A stretch of 6,213 nucleotides of DNA from Gammaproteobacteria bacterium (GTDB lineage Bacteria > Pseudomonadota > Gammaproteobacteria > Steroidobacterales > Steroidobacteraceae), in assembly GCA_003162555.1 (NCBI GenBank), contig PMNQ01000175.1, positions 11,821-18,033 of the forward strand. The letters run 5' to 3'. Both the position numbers and the translations under genes were made by a program. Below the pieces are notes generated by a model. It was not told the origin of the DNA and did no database searches. It was given only the letters and a program-made list of their open reading frames with translations. Shown one piece after another: positions 1 through 6,163 of this stretch. How positions within the stretch are numbered: position 1 is the stretch's first letter; every line of letters starts with the position of its first letter.

Positions 1-557
1 GCGCCGCCGGCGCGAAAGGCGCGTGGCGTCATGCCGAGCACTTCGTTCGAGCTGGCGTAGAAGCGGCCGCCGGAATTGAAGCCGGCATCGTGTATCGCCT
101 GCGTCACGCTGCCGGCACGCCGCAGTTCACCGCGCACGCGCCGAGTGCGCTGCGCGAGCGCATAGGCGCGCGGGCTCAGGCCCACGGTCGCCTTGAAGAC
201 ACGCTGGAAGTGGAAGGGGCTCATGCCCGCCTGGCGCGCCAGCAGCGCGAGGCGCGGCGGTTCGGGCGCCGTTTCGATAAAGCGGCAGATGCGCGCCATC
301 AGCGCCGCACGCGTGTCGGCCGGCGAAGCCTGGTGCGGCCGGCAACGCTTGCAGGGCCTGAAGCCGGCGGCTTCGGCCGCCGCGCAGTCGGCGTGAAAGG
401 CCACGTTTTCGGGGCGCGCGGCGCGTGCCGGGCACGATGGCCGGCAGTACACGCCGGTGGTCCGCACCGAGTAGACGAATCGGCCGTCGTGCGCGGAATC
501 GCGCGCCAGCAGCGCTGCCCAGCGGGGATCGCGTCGAGTGGATTGCAACTGGTTCAT
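1..557 (-). CDS. ada: Ada: methylphosphotriester-DNA acceptor / AraC-type regulator (N-terminal 185 residues; cut by window edge)
   Basis: The gene reads leftwards from ATG at 557 and runs off the window, so 185 complete codons are visible. Residues 1-75 form the Ada zinc-binding domain. It has Cys38, Cys42, Cys69 and Cys72 at the same numbering as E. coli Ada; Cys38 there accepts the methyl group from DNA methylphosphotriesters and turns the protein into an activator. Residues about 85-185 are an AraC-type double helix-turn-helix, with MSPFHFQRVFK at 112-122 and GFNSGGRFY at 159-167, ending LGMTPRAFRAGG as in E. coli Ada just before its methyltransferase domain. Whether the C-terminal O6-methylguanine methyltransferase domain (PCHR active site) is present cannot be seen. 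The start matches the family well, but no clear Shine-Dalgarno precedes it. Expected role: cytoplasmic adaptive response to alkylation damage. It lies 56 bp downstream of the permease gene on the same strand; no functional tie is evident. Confidence 0.93.
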   Translation of the reverse strand, partial: MNQLQSTRRDPRWAALLARDSAHDGRFVYSVRTTGVYCRPSCPARAARPENVAFHADCAAAEAAGFRPCKRCRPHQASPADTRAALMARICRFIETAPEPPRLALLARQAGMSPFHFQRVFKATVGLSPRAYALAQRTRRVRGELRRAGSVTQAIHDAGFNSGGRFYASSNEVLGMTPRAFRAGG

Positions 558-568
558 GGGCTGCAACT
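544..568. repeat. Short direct repeat TGCAACT straddling the ada start
   Basis: The heptamer TGCAACT occurs at 544-550 (inside ada codons 3-5) and again at 562-568 (just upstream of its ATG), with starts 18 bp apart. It lies where an autoregulator could bind, but it does not match the AAT...GCAA arrangement known for E. coli Ada boxes. Repeats this short can arise by chance. Confidence 0.25.
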
Positions 569-613
569 CTAGCCCAACGTACGGGGCCCGACACCCCGGA
601 GATTGCGGTCGAA

Positions 614-2071
614 TCAGTTGCCTGGAGTAGCCCGGGCGTCGGCGGCAGCGAGCAGCATCCGCGACCGGCCCCGATGGCAGATCAGCAGGCCCACGGCGAA
701 CACCAGTATGCAACCGCCCGCGCCCTTTAACAGGAACAGGGTCGGATGTGCGCTGCCGGAGGGCGGGATCAACGATACGATGGTCGCGAAGGTCGTTGCC
801 AGCACGCCGATCCAGGCCACCGCCCAGCCGACGCGCGGCCCGCCGGGAATCAACGCCAGGCTTGTCTCGTCGGTGGCTCCGGCGCGCCGCCGCAGCACCG
901 GGAGCGCTGCGAAAATGTAGATCCATACAGCGCAGCTTAGCGCCGCGGTCATGTCGATCAGCAGCAGATAAGCTTCGTGAATGGTCGAGCCGGAAATCGC
1001 GGCCAACAGCACGATGGAGGTCGCGGCCGCTTGCACCAGCAACGCGATATGCGGCGTGCCGTAGCGCGGATGGATGGCCCCCAGGCGCCCGGGCAGGTAG
1101 TGGCCCAGGCCCATGACGAACGGGAGACGTGCGGTGCCCGCGACCCAGGCGCCCAGTCCCCCGGCGCTCGTCAGCGCGAGCAGCGCCGCGGCGACGACGC
1201 CGAACATCGGCATGCCGATGCGCTGGCCGGTTGCCTCCATGGCTTCCGGAATGCCGCTGATGACGCCGATCTGGTCGGGCGGCAACGCCACCAGGAGCGA
1301 GGCAGTGCCGGCCACGTAGATGATCGTGATGACTACGCCGGATATGAGTATCGCGCGGCGGATGGTGCGCGCTGAATTGCGGATTTCATCGCCGAGTATC
1401 GGTCCGAGTTCCAGGCCGACGAAGGCCAGGATCAGAATCGCGAAGGTATTGAGTGTCGGCAACGATTGCAGTTTCGGCACCAGCTCGGCCGCATGCACCT
1501 GCGTGGCCGAACCAAAACGCCACCAGGCCAGTGCGCCGCCGATCAGCACCTGCGCGCCCACCGCGATCGAGGCCAGGCCGCCGATGTTCTGCAGCCACTT
1601 CGCGCGCCGCAGTCCGAGGATGTTCAGGAACGTGACGAACCAGAGCAGAGCGAGACAGAAAATCCCGTTGTACAGGGGACTCTCGTCGAGCGAACGAAAC
1701 GAAGTTCCGGCCATGTGCAGCACGATCCCGGATACGAATAGCAGCAGCGATGGGAAGAACACCAGGTTCGAGAGCCAGTACGCCCAGCCCGCCAGGAATC
1801 CGTGCGTGTCGCCGAACGCCGCCTGCGTCCAGCGGTACAGGCCGCCCACATGCGGGATGCGCGAACTGAGCTCCTGCACGGTCAGTGCCGAGGGCACGAA
1901 AAAAAGCAGGAAGGCGATGACCCACAGCGTGAGGCTGGCCGGACCGAGCTGCGCCGCGGTCGACAGCCAGCGCAGGCCAACGATCGCCGCAATGTTGAGC
2001 AGCACCAGGTCGAATGTGCCGAGCGCACGACGCAGCTCCGGACCATTCCCCGGCTGGGAATCCAATTTCAT
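614..2071 (-). CDS. APC-superfamily amino acid permease (485 aa)
   Basis: This is a polytopic inner-membrane protein of 485 residues, the usual size for 12-helix amino acid/polyamine/organocation transporters. Hydrophobic segments alternate with short loops along the whole chain, including about 21-40, 46-66, 91-118, 136-154, 163-184, 206-226, 240-262, 287-311, 341-360, 367-391, 414-436 and 447-465. APC landmarks are ELSSRIPHVGGLYRWTQAAFG at 67-87 (loop after helix 2) and the helix-6 region AFVGLELGPILGDEIRNS at 216-233, followed by RTIRRAI. Helix 1 reads NIAAIVGLRW instead of the common G-x-G-x-G turn, which suggests a divergent subfamily. The ATG at 2071 is chosen because it begins a normal APC N-terminus. 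The open frame continues upstream for 196 codons, but that part is low-complexity, Arg-rich and antisense to the next gene. The Shine-Dalgarno is weak (AGG about 10 bases upstream). The substrate is unknown; an amino acid or small peptide-derived product is inferred. The gene is divergent from the hydrolase operon and may share its control region. Confidence 0.9.
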   Translation of the reverse strand: MKLDSQPGNGPELRRALGTFDLVLLNIAAIVGLRWLSTAAQLGPASLTLWVIAFLLFFVPSALTVQELSSRIPHVGGLYRWTQAAFGDTHGFLAGWAYWLSNLVFFPSLLLFVSGIVLHMAGTSFRSLDESPLYNGIFCLALLWFVTFLNILGLRRAKWLQNIGGLASIAVGAQVLIGGALAWWRFGSATQVHAAELVPKLQSLPTLNTFAILILAFVGLELGPILGDEIRNSARTIRRAILISGVVITIIYVAGTASLLVALPPDQIGVISGIPEAMEATGQRIGMPMFGVVAAALLALTSAGGLGAWVAGTARLPFVMGLGHYLPGRLGAIHPRYGTPHIALLVQAAATSIVLLAAISGSTIHEAYLLLIDMTAALSCAVWIYIFAALPVLRRRAGATDETSLALIPGGPRVGWAVAWIGVLATTFATIVSLIPPSGSAHPTLFLLKGAGGCILVFAVGLLICHRGRSRMLLAAADARATPGN

Positions 2072-2090
2072 CAAGCGAGAACCTGGACGC

Positions 2091-2104
2091 GCGGCCGAGG
2101 CCGC
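2091..2104. repeat. Perfect dyad GCGGCC-GA-GGCCGC
   Basis: Two 6-base arms are separated by GA, 20 bases upstream of the permease start codon and within its expected leader or promoter. It could be an operator or an mRNA hairpin. In DNA this G+C rich, such palindromes also occur by chance. Confidence 0.35.
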
Positions 2105-2106
2105 AT

Positions 2107-2118
2107 GAGGCAAGCCTC
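2107..2118. repeat. Perfect dyad GAGGC-AA-GCCTC
   Basis: Two 5-base arms lie around AA, 2 bp beyond the previous dyad. The right arm extended by one base (GCCTCG, 2114-2119) also complements CGAGGC at 2096-2101, so the two dyads could form alternative pairings. Possible operator or leader hairpin; function inferred only from position. Confidence 0.35.
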
Positions 2119-2209
2119 GCACAATGCAACGGCCGCAGCCAGTGCCCGCAGCGTCTGCGCTATCGGTTGCCCTCGCAAATGCCGCAGAATGCGGGGCGCG
2201 CTTGCCAAC

Positions 2210-2218
2210 GGGGGAAAG
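2210..2218 (+). promoter_or_regulatory. Ribosome binding site of the DUF2891 gene
   Basis: GGGGGAAAG lies just before the ATG at 2222, with about 6 bases between GGGGGA and the start. It decides the start against an in-frame upstream ATG at 2189, which has no comparable site and would bury the signal peptide behind an extra 11 residues. Confidence 0.65.
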
Positions 2219-2221
2219 TTC

Positions 2222-3340
2222 ATGGTTCGGGTCGGCTGCATTGTGACGATGCTCACGCTTCTGGTGTGCGCGAGATCCGCGACGGCGGCGCCCGCGCACG
2301 ATAATGCCGGGATCGATGCGGCGGCGGCCTCGCGCTTTGCCGCGCTCGCGCTCAAGTGCCTCCACCAGGAATATCCGAATCACATCAGCCACACGCTCGA
2401 TGGCGATGTCGACGTGCGCGCGCCGCACGAGCTGACGCCCGCGTTCTACGGCTGCCTCGACTGGCATTCCGATGTGCACGGACACTGGCTGCTGGTGCGC
2501 CTGCTGCGCTTGGTGCCGGACGCGCCGTTCGCCGTCGCGGCGCGCGCGGAAATTGCCCGCAGCCTGACGCCCGCGAATGTTGCCGGCGAGGTGGTCTACA
2601 TGCGGCAAGCCGATCGCGCCTCCTTCGAGCGGCCCTACGGCCTCGCCTGGCTGCTGCAACTGTGCGCGGAGCTACGCCAATGGCAGGACCCGCAGGCACA
2701 GCAGTGGCTTGCAGCCCTACAGCCGCTGGAAAGCGAAGTGGCGACGCGCTTGAAGAACTACCTGCCGAAACTGCGCTATCCGATCCGCATCGGCGAGCAC
2801 GACCAGACGGCATTTGCCCTGGGGTTGATCTGGGACTGGGCCGGCATCGCCGGCGACGCGCAGATGCGCAGCGCGCTCGCTGATGCAGCGCGCCGTTTCT
2901 ACGCGCTCGATCGTGCCTGCCCGCTGACCTACGAGCCGTCCGGTGAGGATTTTCTCTCGCCCTGCCTGGCCGAGGCCGATTTCATGCGCCGCGTGCTGGA
3001 TCGCGCGGCATTTGGCAAATGGCTGTCCGCGTTTCTGCCCGGTATTCCGGCCAAGGCCAGCGCCGGGGCCGGGCCCTCCTGGCTGACGCCGGCCGTGGTC
3101 ACCGACCGCTCGGATCCGAAGCTGGCGCACATCGACGGCCTCAACCTGAGCCGCGCATGGATGCTCGAGGGCATTGCCCACGCGCTGGCGCCAGGCGATG
3201 GGCGCATCGCGGCGCTGTCGGCCAGCGCGCGGCTGCATCGCGACGCGGCAGTCCCTGCCGTGACCGGCGAGCACTATGAAGGCGGCCACTGGCTCGGCAC
3301 GTACGCTGTTTACCTGACGACGGGTGCCGGATTGCACTGA
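2222..3340 (+). CDS. Exported DUF2891-family protein (372 aa)
   Basis: The protein begins with a short signal-peptide-like stretch: Arg3, hydrophobic residues 4-16, then ATAA with likely cleavage after Ala22 or Ala23. It should act in the periplasm. The mature part is recognisable as DUF2891 from the N-terminal YPNHISH segment followed by FYGCLDWHSDVHGHW at 75-89, with His82, His86 and His88; from SGEDFLSP around Glu242-Asp243; and from the C-terminal EHYEGGHWLGTYAVYL starting at Glu350, with His351 and His356. These His and acidic clusters look like an active or metal site, but I know of no demonstrated activity for the family. The length is normal and the frame is intact. The stop is 10 bp before the next ATG, with no terminator between, so it is probably the first gene of a three-gene operon with two exported hydrolases. 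My recollection, unchecked, is that relatives sit near pyroglutamyl-peptidase and DUF969/DUF979 permease genes, which would also point to peptide or 5-oxoproline use. Confidence 0.9.
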   Translation: MVRVGCIVTMLTLLVCARSATAAPAHDNAGIDAAAASRFAALALKCLHQEYPNHISHTLDGDVDVRAPHELTPAFYGCLDWHSDVHGHWLLVRLLRLVPDAPFAVAARAEIARSLTPANVAGEVVYMRQADRASFERPYGLAWLLQLCAELRQWQDPQAQQWLAALQPLESEVATRLKNYLPKLRYPIRIGEHDQTAFALGLIWDWAGIAGDAQMRSALADAARRFYALDRACPLTYEPSGEDFLSPCLAEADFMRRVLDRAAFGKWLSAFLPGIPAKASAGAGPSWLTPAVVTDRSDPKLAHIDGLNLSRAWMLEGIAHALAPGDGRIAALSASARLHRDAAVPAVTGEHYEGGHWLGTYAVYLTTGAGLH

Positions 3341-3344
3341 GGAG
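3339..3344 (+). promoter_or_regulatory. Ribosome binding site of the amidohydrolase gene
   Basis: GAGGAG overlaps the stop codon of the preceding gene and sits 6 bases before the ATG at 3351. A second in-frame ATG at 3345 directly abuts the site and is too close to use it, so 3351 is preferred. Confidence 0.7.
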
Positions 3345-3350
3345 ATGGTC

Positions 3351-4844
3351 ATGTCGAAACACTGCATCGTGACCCTACTGTGCACAGCGATGAGCGTGTG
3401 TGGAGCGACGGCAGAAGTTGTCGCGGCCGCACCCGCACCCGCTCCCGCACCCGGTCCGGAAGTGCAGCCATACGTGGCCGTCTCGGCGCCTCTGGTCGCG
3501 CTCAGGCACGTGAGCGTCATCGATGGAACCGGGGCGGCGCCGCGCGCCGACCAGACGCTTGTGCTGCAGCACGGGCGCATCGCCGCGATCGGACCTTTCG
3601 GCCGCACCGCGGTGCCCGCGGGCGCCGAGCTGCATGATTATCCGGGCTACACCGTGCTGCCCGGCCTGGTCGGCATGCACGATCATTTTTACTACTCGGC
3701 TTCGAATGCGCTGCAGCGTGGTGATGGCAAGAGCTCCGAGCCCGGATTCCAGGTGAACGAGATCGCCTTCACGGCGCCGCGGCTGTATCTCGCCGGCGGC
3801 GTCACCACGCTACGCACCACTGGCAGCATCGAGCCCTACACCGACATCAAGGTGCACGATCGCATCGAAGCCGGATTGATGCCCGGCCCCGAGATCGATC
3901 TGACCGCGCCGTACATGGAAGGCGCGCCGACGCCGTTTGCACAGATGCGTGAACTCAAGGGCGCCGAGGACGCGCGTCGCTTCGTCGCCTTCTGGGCTGA
4001 ATCGGGCATGACTTCGTTCAAGGCCTACATGAACATCACGCGCGATGAGCTCGCTGCGGCCGCGGCCGCGGCGCACGAGCGCGGCATGAAGATCACCGGG
4101 CACCTGTGTTCCGTGACCTGGCCCGAAGCGGTCGCGGCCGGCATCGACGATTTTGAACATGGTCCCGTGTACACCGACAGCGAATTCGTCGTTGGCAAGA
4201 AGGCCGATGTGTGTGTGCGCGGGCGTGATATGGACGCGTCCTGGCAGGCGCAGGCCATCGACGGGCCAGGCGTCACCGCGCTGATCAAACTGCTGGTCGC
4301 GCACCACGTCGCGGTGACTTCGACGCTGCCCGTGTTCGAGTTGTACGTGCCAGGCCGCCCGCCGCCGCAGCGTCGCGCGCTCGATGCCATGTCCACCAGC
4401 GCGCGCGAGAGCTACCTGACCGAACGCGCTGCGCTCGATCCTGGCGATGCGGCGAGTGTCGCGTTGTTTCGCAAGGAGATGGATTTCGAGCGCGCCTTCG
4501 CGGCCGCCGGTGGACTGTTGCTGGCCGGTCCCGATCCGACCGGGAGCGGCGGCGTGCTGCCCGGATTCGGCAATCAGCGGGAAGTCGAACTGCTGGTCGA
4601 GGCTGGATTCACGCCCGTTGCCGCGATCCAGGTCGCGACGCAAAATGGCGCGCGCTACCTCGGGCGCGAAGCGGACATCGGCACGCTCGCGGTCGGCAAG
4701 CGCGCCAACCTGGTGCTCATCAAGGGCGATCCCGCGCAGCAGATCGCCGACATCGAAAATGTCGAGATCGTATTCAAGGATGGCATCGGCTACGACTCCG
4801 CGCACCTGATCGCCGCGGTGCGCGGACAGGTGGGTGTGCGATGA
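3351..4844 (+). CDS. Exported metal-dependent amidohydrolase (imidazolonepropionase/Xaa-Pro dipeptidase-like, 497 aa)
   Basis: A TIM-barrel amidohydrolase-superfamily enzyme, expected to hydrolyse an amide or peptide bond in the periplasm. Residues 1-21 form a signal peptide (Lys3, hydrophobic core, cleavage probably after ATA at Ala21), followed by a Pro-Ala run at about 27-36. The beta-sandwich start LRHVSVIDGTG leads to VLPGLVGMHDHF with metal ligands His110 and His112. Lys224 in TSFKAYM is the likely carboxylated bridging lysine, His251 (TGHLC) and His270 (FEHGP) complete the ligands, and Asp395 in AGPDPTG is the likely catalytic Asp. The C-terminal NGARYLG...GTLAVGKRANLVLIKGDP is the usual return of the sandwich domain. 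This ligand set matches the Lys-containing group that includes Xaa-Pro dipeptidases and many imidazolonepropionase-like annotations; the substrate cannot be read from sequence. The stop overlaps the next start by 4 bp (ATGA), suggesting translational coupling. Confidence 0.93.
   Translation: MSKHCIVTLLCTAMSVCGATAEVVAAAPAPAPAPGPEVQPYVAVSAPLVALRHVSVIDGTGAAPRADQTLVLQHGRIAAIGPFGRTAVPAGAELHDYPGYTVLPGLVGMHDHFYYSASNALQRGDGKSSEPGFQVNEIAFTAPRLYLAGGVTTLRTTGSIEPYTDIKVHDRIEAGLMPGPEIDLTAPYMEGAPTPFAQMRELKGAEDARRFVAFWAESGMTSFKAYMNITRDELAAAAAAAHERGMKITGHLCSVTWPEAVAAGIDDFEHGPVYTDSEFVVGKKADVCVRGRDMDASWQAQAIDGPGVTALIKLLVAHHVAVTSTLPVFELYVPGRPPPQRRALDAMSTSARESYLTERAALDPGDAASVALFRKEMDFERAFAAAGGLLLAGPDPTGSGGVLPGFGNQREVELLVEAGFTPVAAIQVATQNGARYLGREADIGTLAVGKRANLVLIKGDPAQQIADIENVEIVFKDGIGYDSAHLIAAVRGQVGVR
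4828..4834 (+). promoter_or_regulatory. Ribosome binding site of the M20 gene, inside the preceding gene
   Basis: AGGTGGG lies 6 bases before the ATG at 4841 and within the last codons of the amidohydrolase gene. It supports initiation at the ATGA overlap either directly or by re-initiation. Confidence 0.5.
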
Positions 4845-6163
4845 AGCTGCAGCAATTTTCATTGATGGCTTTCGCTGCGGCAACAGTGTCGATGGCGCTC
4901 GCGCTGGCCGCGGCGCAACCGCGCGGCGGCGTGCCCGAGGTGGCGGCGCTGGAACCCGAACTCGAGGCGCTATACAAAGACCTGCACCAGCACCCGGAAC
5001 TGGGCTTCCAGGAAACACGCACCTCGGCGGAGCTGGCCACGCGCGTGCGCGCGCTGGGCTACGAAGTGACCACGGGAGTCGGCAAGACCGGCCTGGTGGC
5101 GCGGCTGCGCAACGGGCCTGGCCCGACCGTCATGCTGCGCACTGAACTGGATGCGCTGCCCATCGAAGAGAAAACCGGTCTGCCATTCGCCAGCACCGCG
5201 ACCGCGGTCGATGCCAGAGGCGCGAGCGTGCATGTGGCGCATGCCTGCGGGCACGATTTGCATATGACGGCCTGGTACGGCACCGCGAAGCTGATGGCAC
5301 AGCGGCGCAATCGCTGGCACGGCACCCTGATGCTGGTCGGGCAGCCGGCCGAGGAGTTGGGCGACGGCGCAGCGGCCATGCTGGCCGACGGCCTGTTCAC
5401 GCGTTTTCCGAAACCGGATTTCGCGCTCGGCCTGCACGACGAACCAACGCTCCCATCAGGCGTGGTTGGTTTTCATGCGGGCTATTTCCGCGCTGCAGTC
5501 GATTCCATCGAGATCGTGATCTACGGCCGCGGCGGGCACGGCGCCTACCCGCATCTGGCAATTGATCCGATCGTGATCGCGGCGCGCGCGATACTCGGCA
5601 TCCAGACCGTGGTCTCGCGCGAGACCAACACGCTCTCGCCGGTGGTAGTGACGGTTGGCGCCATCAACGGCGGCACGGCCCCGAATATCATCCCCGATGA
5701 AGTGCGCATGCTGCTGACGGTTCGCACCTTCGATGCGGACGTGCGTGTACATGTGCTCGCCGCGATCAAGCGGCAGGTGGATGCGGAAGCGACTGCCGGC
5801 AACGCCCCGCGGATGCCGCTCTTCAACGTCTACGACAGCGCCGACACGGTGTACAACGATCCTGCTGTGACCGCGCGTCTGGTCGCCGCCCTGCATCGCG
5901 ATCTCGGCCCCGACAGCGCGCGCGAGATGCCGCAGCAAATGGGCGCGGAAGATTTTTCACAGTACGGCCGTGCAGGAGTGCCGTCCGTGCTGCTGCACAT
6001 TGGCGCGGTGAGCCCGGAAGACCTGGCCAGCGGCCGGCCTCTGCCGTACCTGCACTCGGCGCTCTGGGCCCCTCAGCTCGAACCCACGCTCCGTTCGATG
6101 GTCGCGGCGGAAGTCGTCATGCTCGACGAACTGTTCAGCGCGCCGCGCGCGGCGCGCCGCTAG
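4841..6163 (+). CDS. Exported M20-family (M20D-like) amidohydrolase/carboxypeptidase (440 aa)
   Basis: A dinuclear-metal amidohydrolase of the type that cleaves N-acyl amino acids, hippurate-like conjugates or dipeptides. Residues 1-25 are a signal peptide (Lys2, Ala/Leu-rich core, cleavage probably after AAA at 25), so it is likely periplasmic; many relatives are cytoplasmic. The family start LHQHPELGFQE is followed by RTELDALPIEEKTGLPF and HACGHDLH at 134-141, with Cys136 and His138 as ligands. PAEE gives Glu171 (general base) and Glu172 (ligand), GLHDEP gives His199, and PYLHSALW gives His405. The dimerisation-domain signature GRGGHGAYPH is at 229-238 with His233 and His238. All expected catalytic positions are intact and the length is typical. 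It is the last gene of the operon, overlapping the previous stop by 4 bp. The exact substrate is unknown. Its TAG stop overlaps the stop of the converging gene. Confidence 0.94.
   Translation: MKLQQFSLMAFAAATVSMALALAAAQPRGGVPEVAALEPELEALYKDLHQHPELGFQETRTSAELATRVRALGYEVTTGVGKTGLVARLRNGPGPTVMLRTELDALPIEEKTGLPFASTATAVDARGASVHVAHACGHDLHMTAWYGTAKLMAQRRNRWHGTLMLVGQPAEELGDGAAAMLADGLFTRFPKPDFALGLHDEPTLPSGVVGFHAGYFRAAVDSIEIVIYGRGGHGAYPHLAIDPIVIAARAILGIQTVVSRETNTLSPVVVTVGAINGGTAPNIIPDEVRMLLTVRTFDADVRVHVLAAIKRQVDAEATAGNAPRMPLFNVYDSADTVYNDPAVTARLVAALHRDLGPDSAREMPQQMGAEDFSQYGRAGVPSVLLHIGAVSPEDLASGRPLPYLHSALWAPQLEPTLRSMVAAEVVMLDELFSAPRAARR

Larger units (their letters stand above)
2072..2221. promoter_or_regulatory. 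Divergent intergenic control region between the permease and the hydrolase operon
   Basis: These 150 bp separate two divergently transcribed genes, so they should hold both promoters and any operator. I could not find a convincing sigma70 -35/-10 pair in either direction. The visible structure is two adjacent perfect dyads near the permease end (listed separately) and a Shine-Dalgarno near the other end. Assignment as a control region rests on gene orientation. Confidence 0.5.

Noticed and set aside
127..594. Minus-strand and plus-strand frames of about 155-160 codons over the ada region
   Set aside because: They are out-of-frame shadows; the true frame shows the four Ada cysteines and the helix-turn-helix and has no stop within the window.
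582..598. GC hairpin CGGGG-N7-CCCCG between permease and ada as a terminator
   Set aside because: The stem is only 5 bp and no T-tract follows on the minus strand.
2161..2200. Sigma70-like promoter using TTGCCC at 2167
   Set aside because: No acceptable -10 element occurs at 16-18 bp; the nearest candidate (CAGAAT) is only 12 bp away.
1802..2221. A 140-codon upstream extension of the DUF2891 frame
   Set aside because: It is antisense to the permease N-terminus and would remove the signal peptide; a good ribosome binding site precedes the ATG at 2222.
2072..2659. A 196-codon upstream extension of the permease frame
   Set aside because: It is Arg- and Ala-rich with no membrane or family character, crosses the divergent intergenic region, and is antisense to the well-supported DUF2891 gene.
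3393..3404. Possible lipoprotein lipobox around Cys17 of the amidohydrolase (and Cys16 of the DUF2891 protein)
   Set aside because: The residue before each cysteine is Val, not Gly/Ala/Ser, and a better signal peptidase I site (ATA or ATAA) follows.
3810..5018. A long (402-codon) open frame on the minus strand opposite the amidohydrolase gene
   Set aside because: It is a typical antisense shadow in high-G+C DNA; its composition is His/Arg/Gly-rich, no family is recognisable, and the plus strand encodes two clear enzymes.
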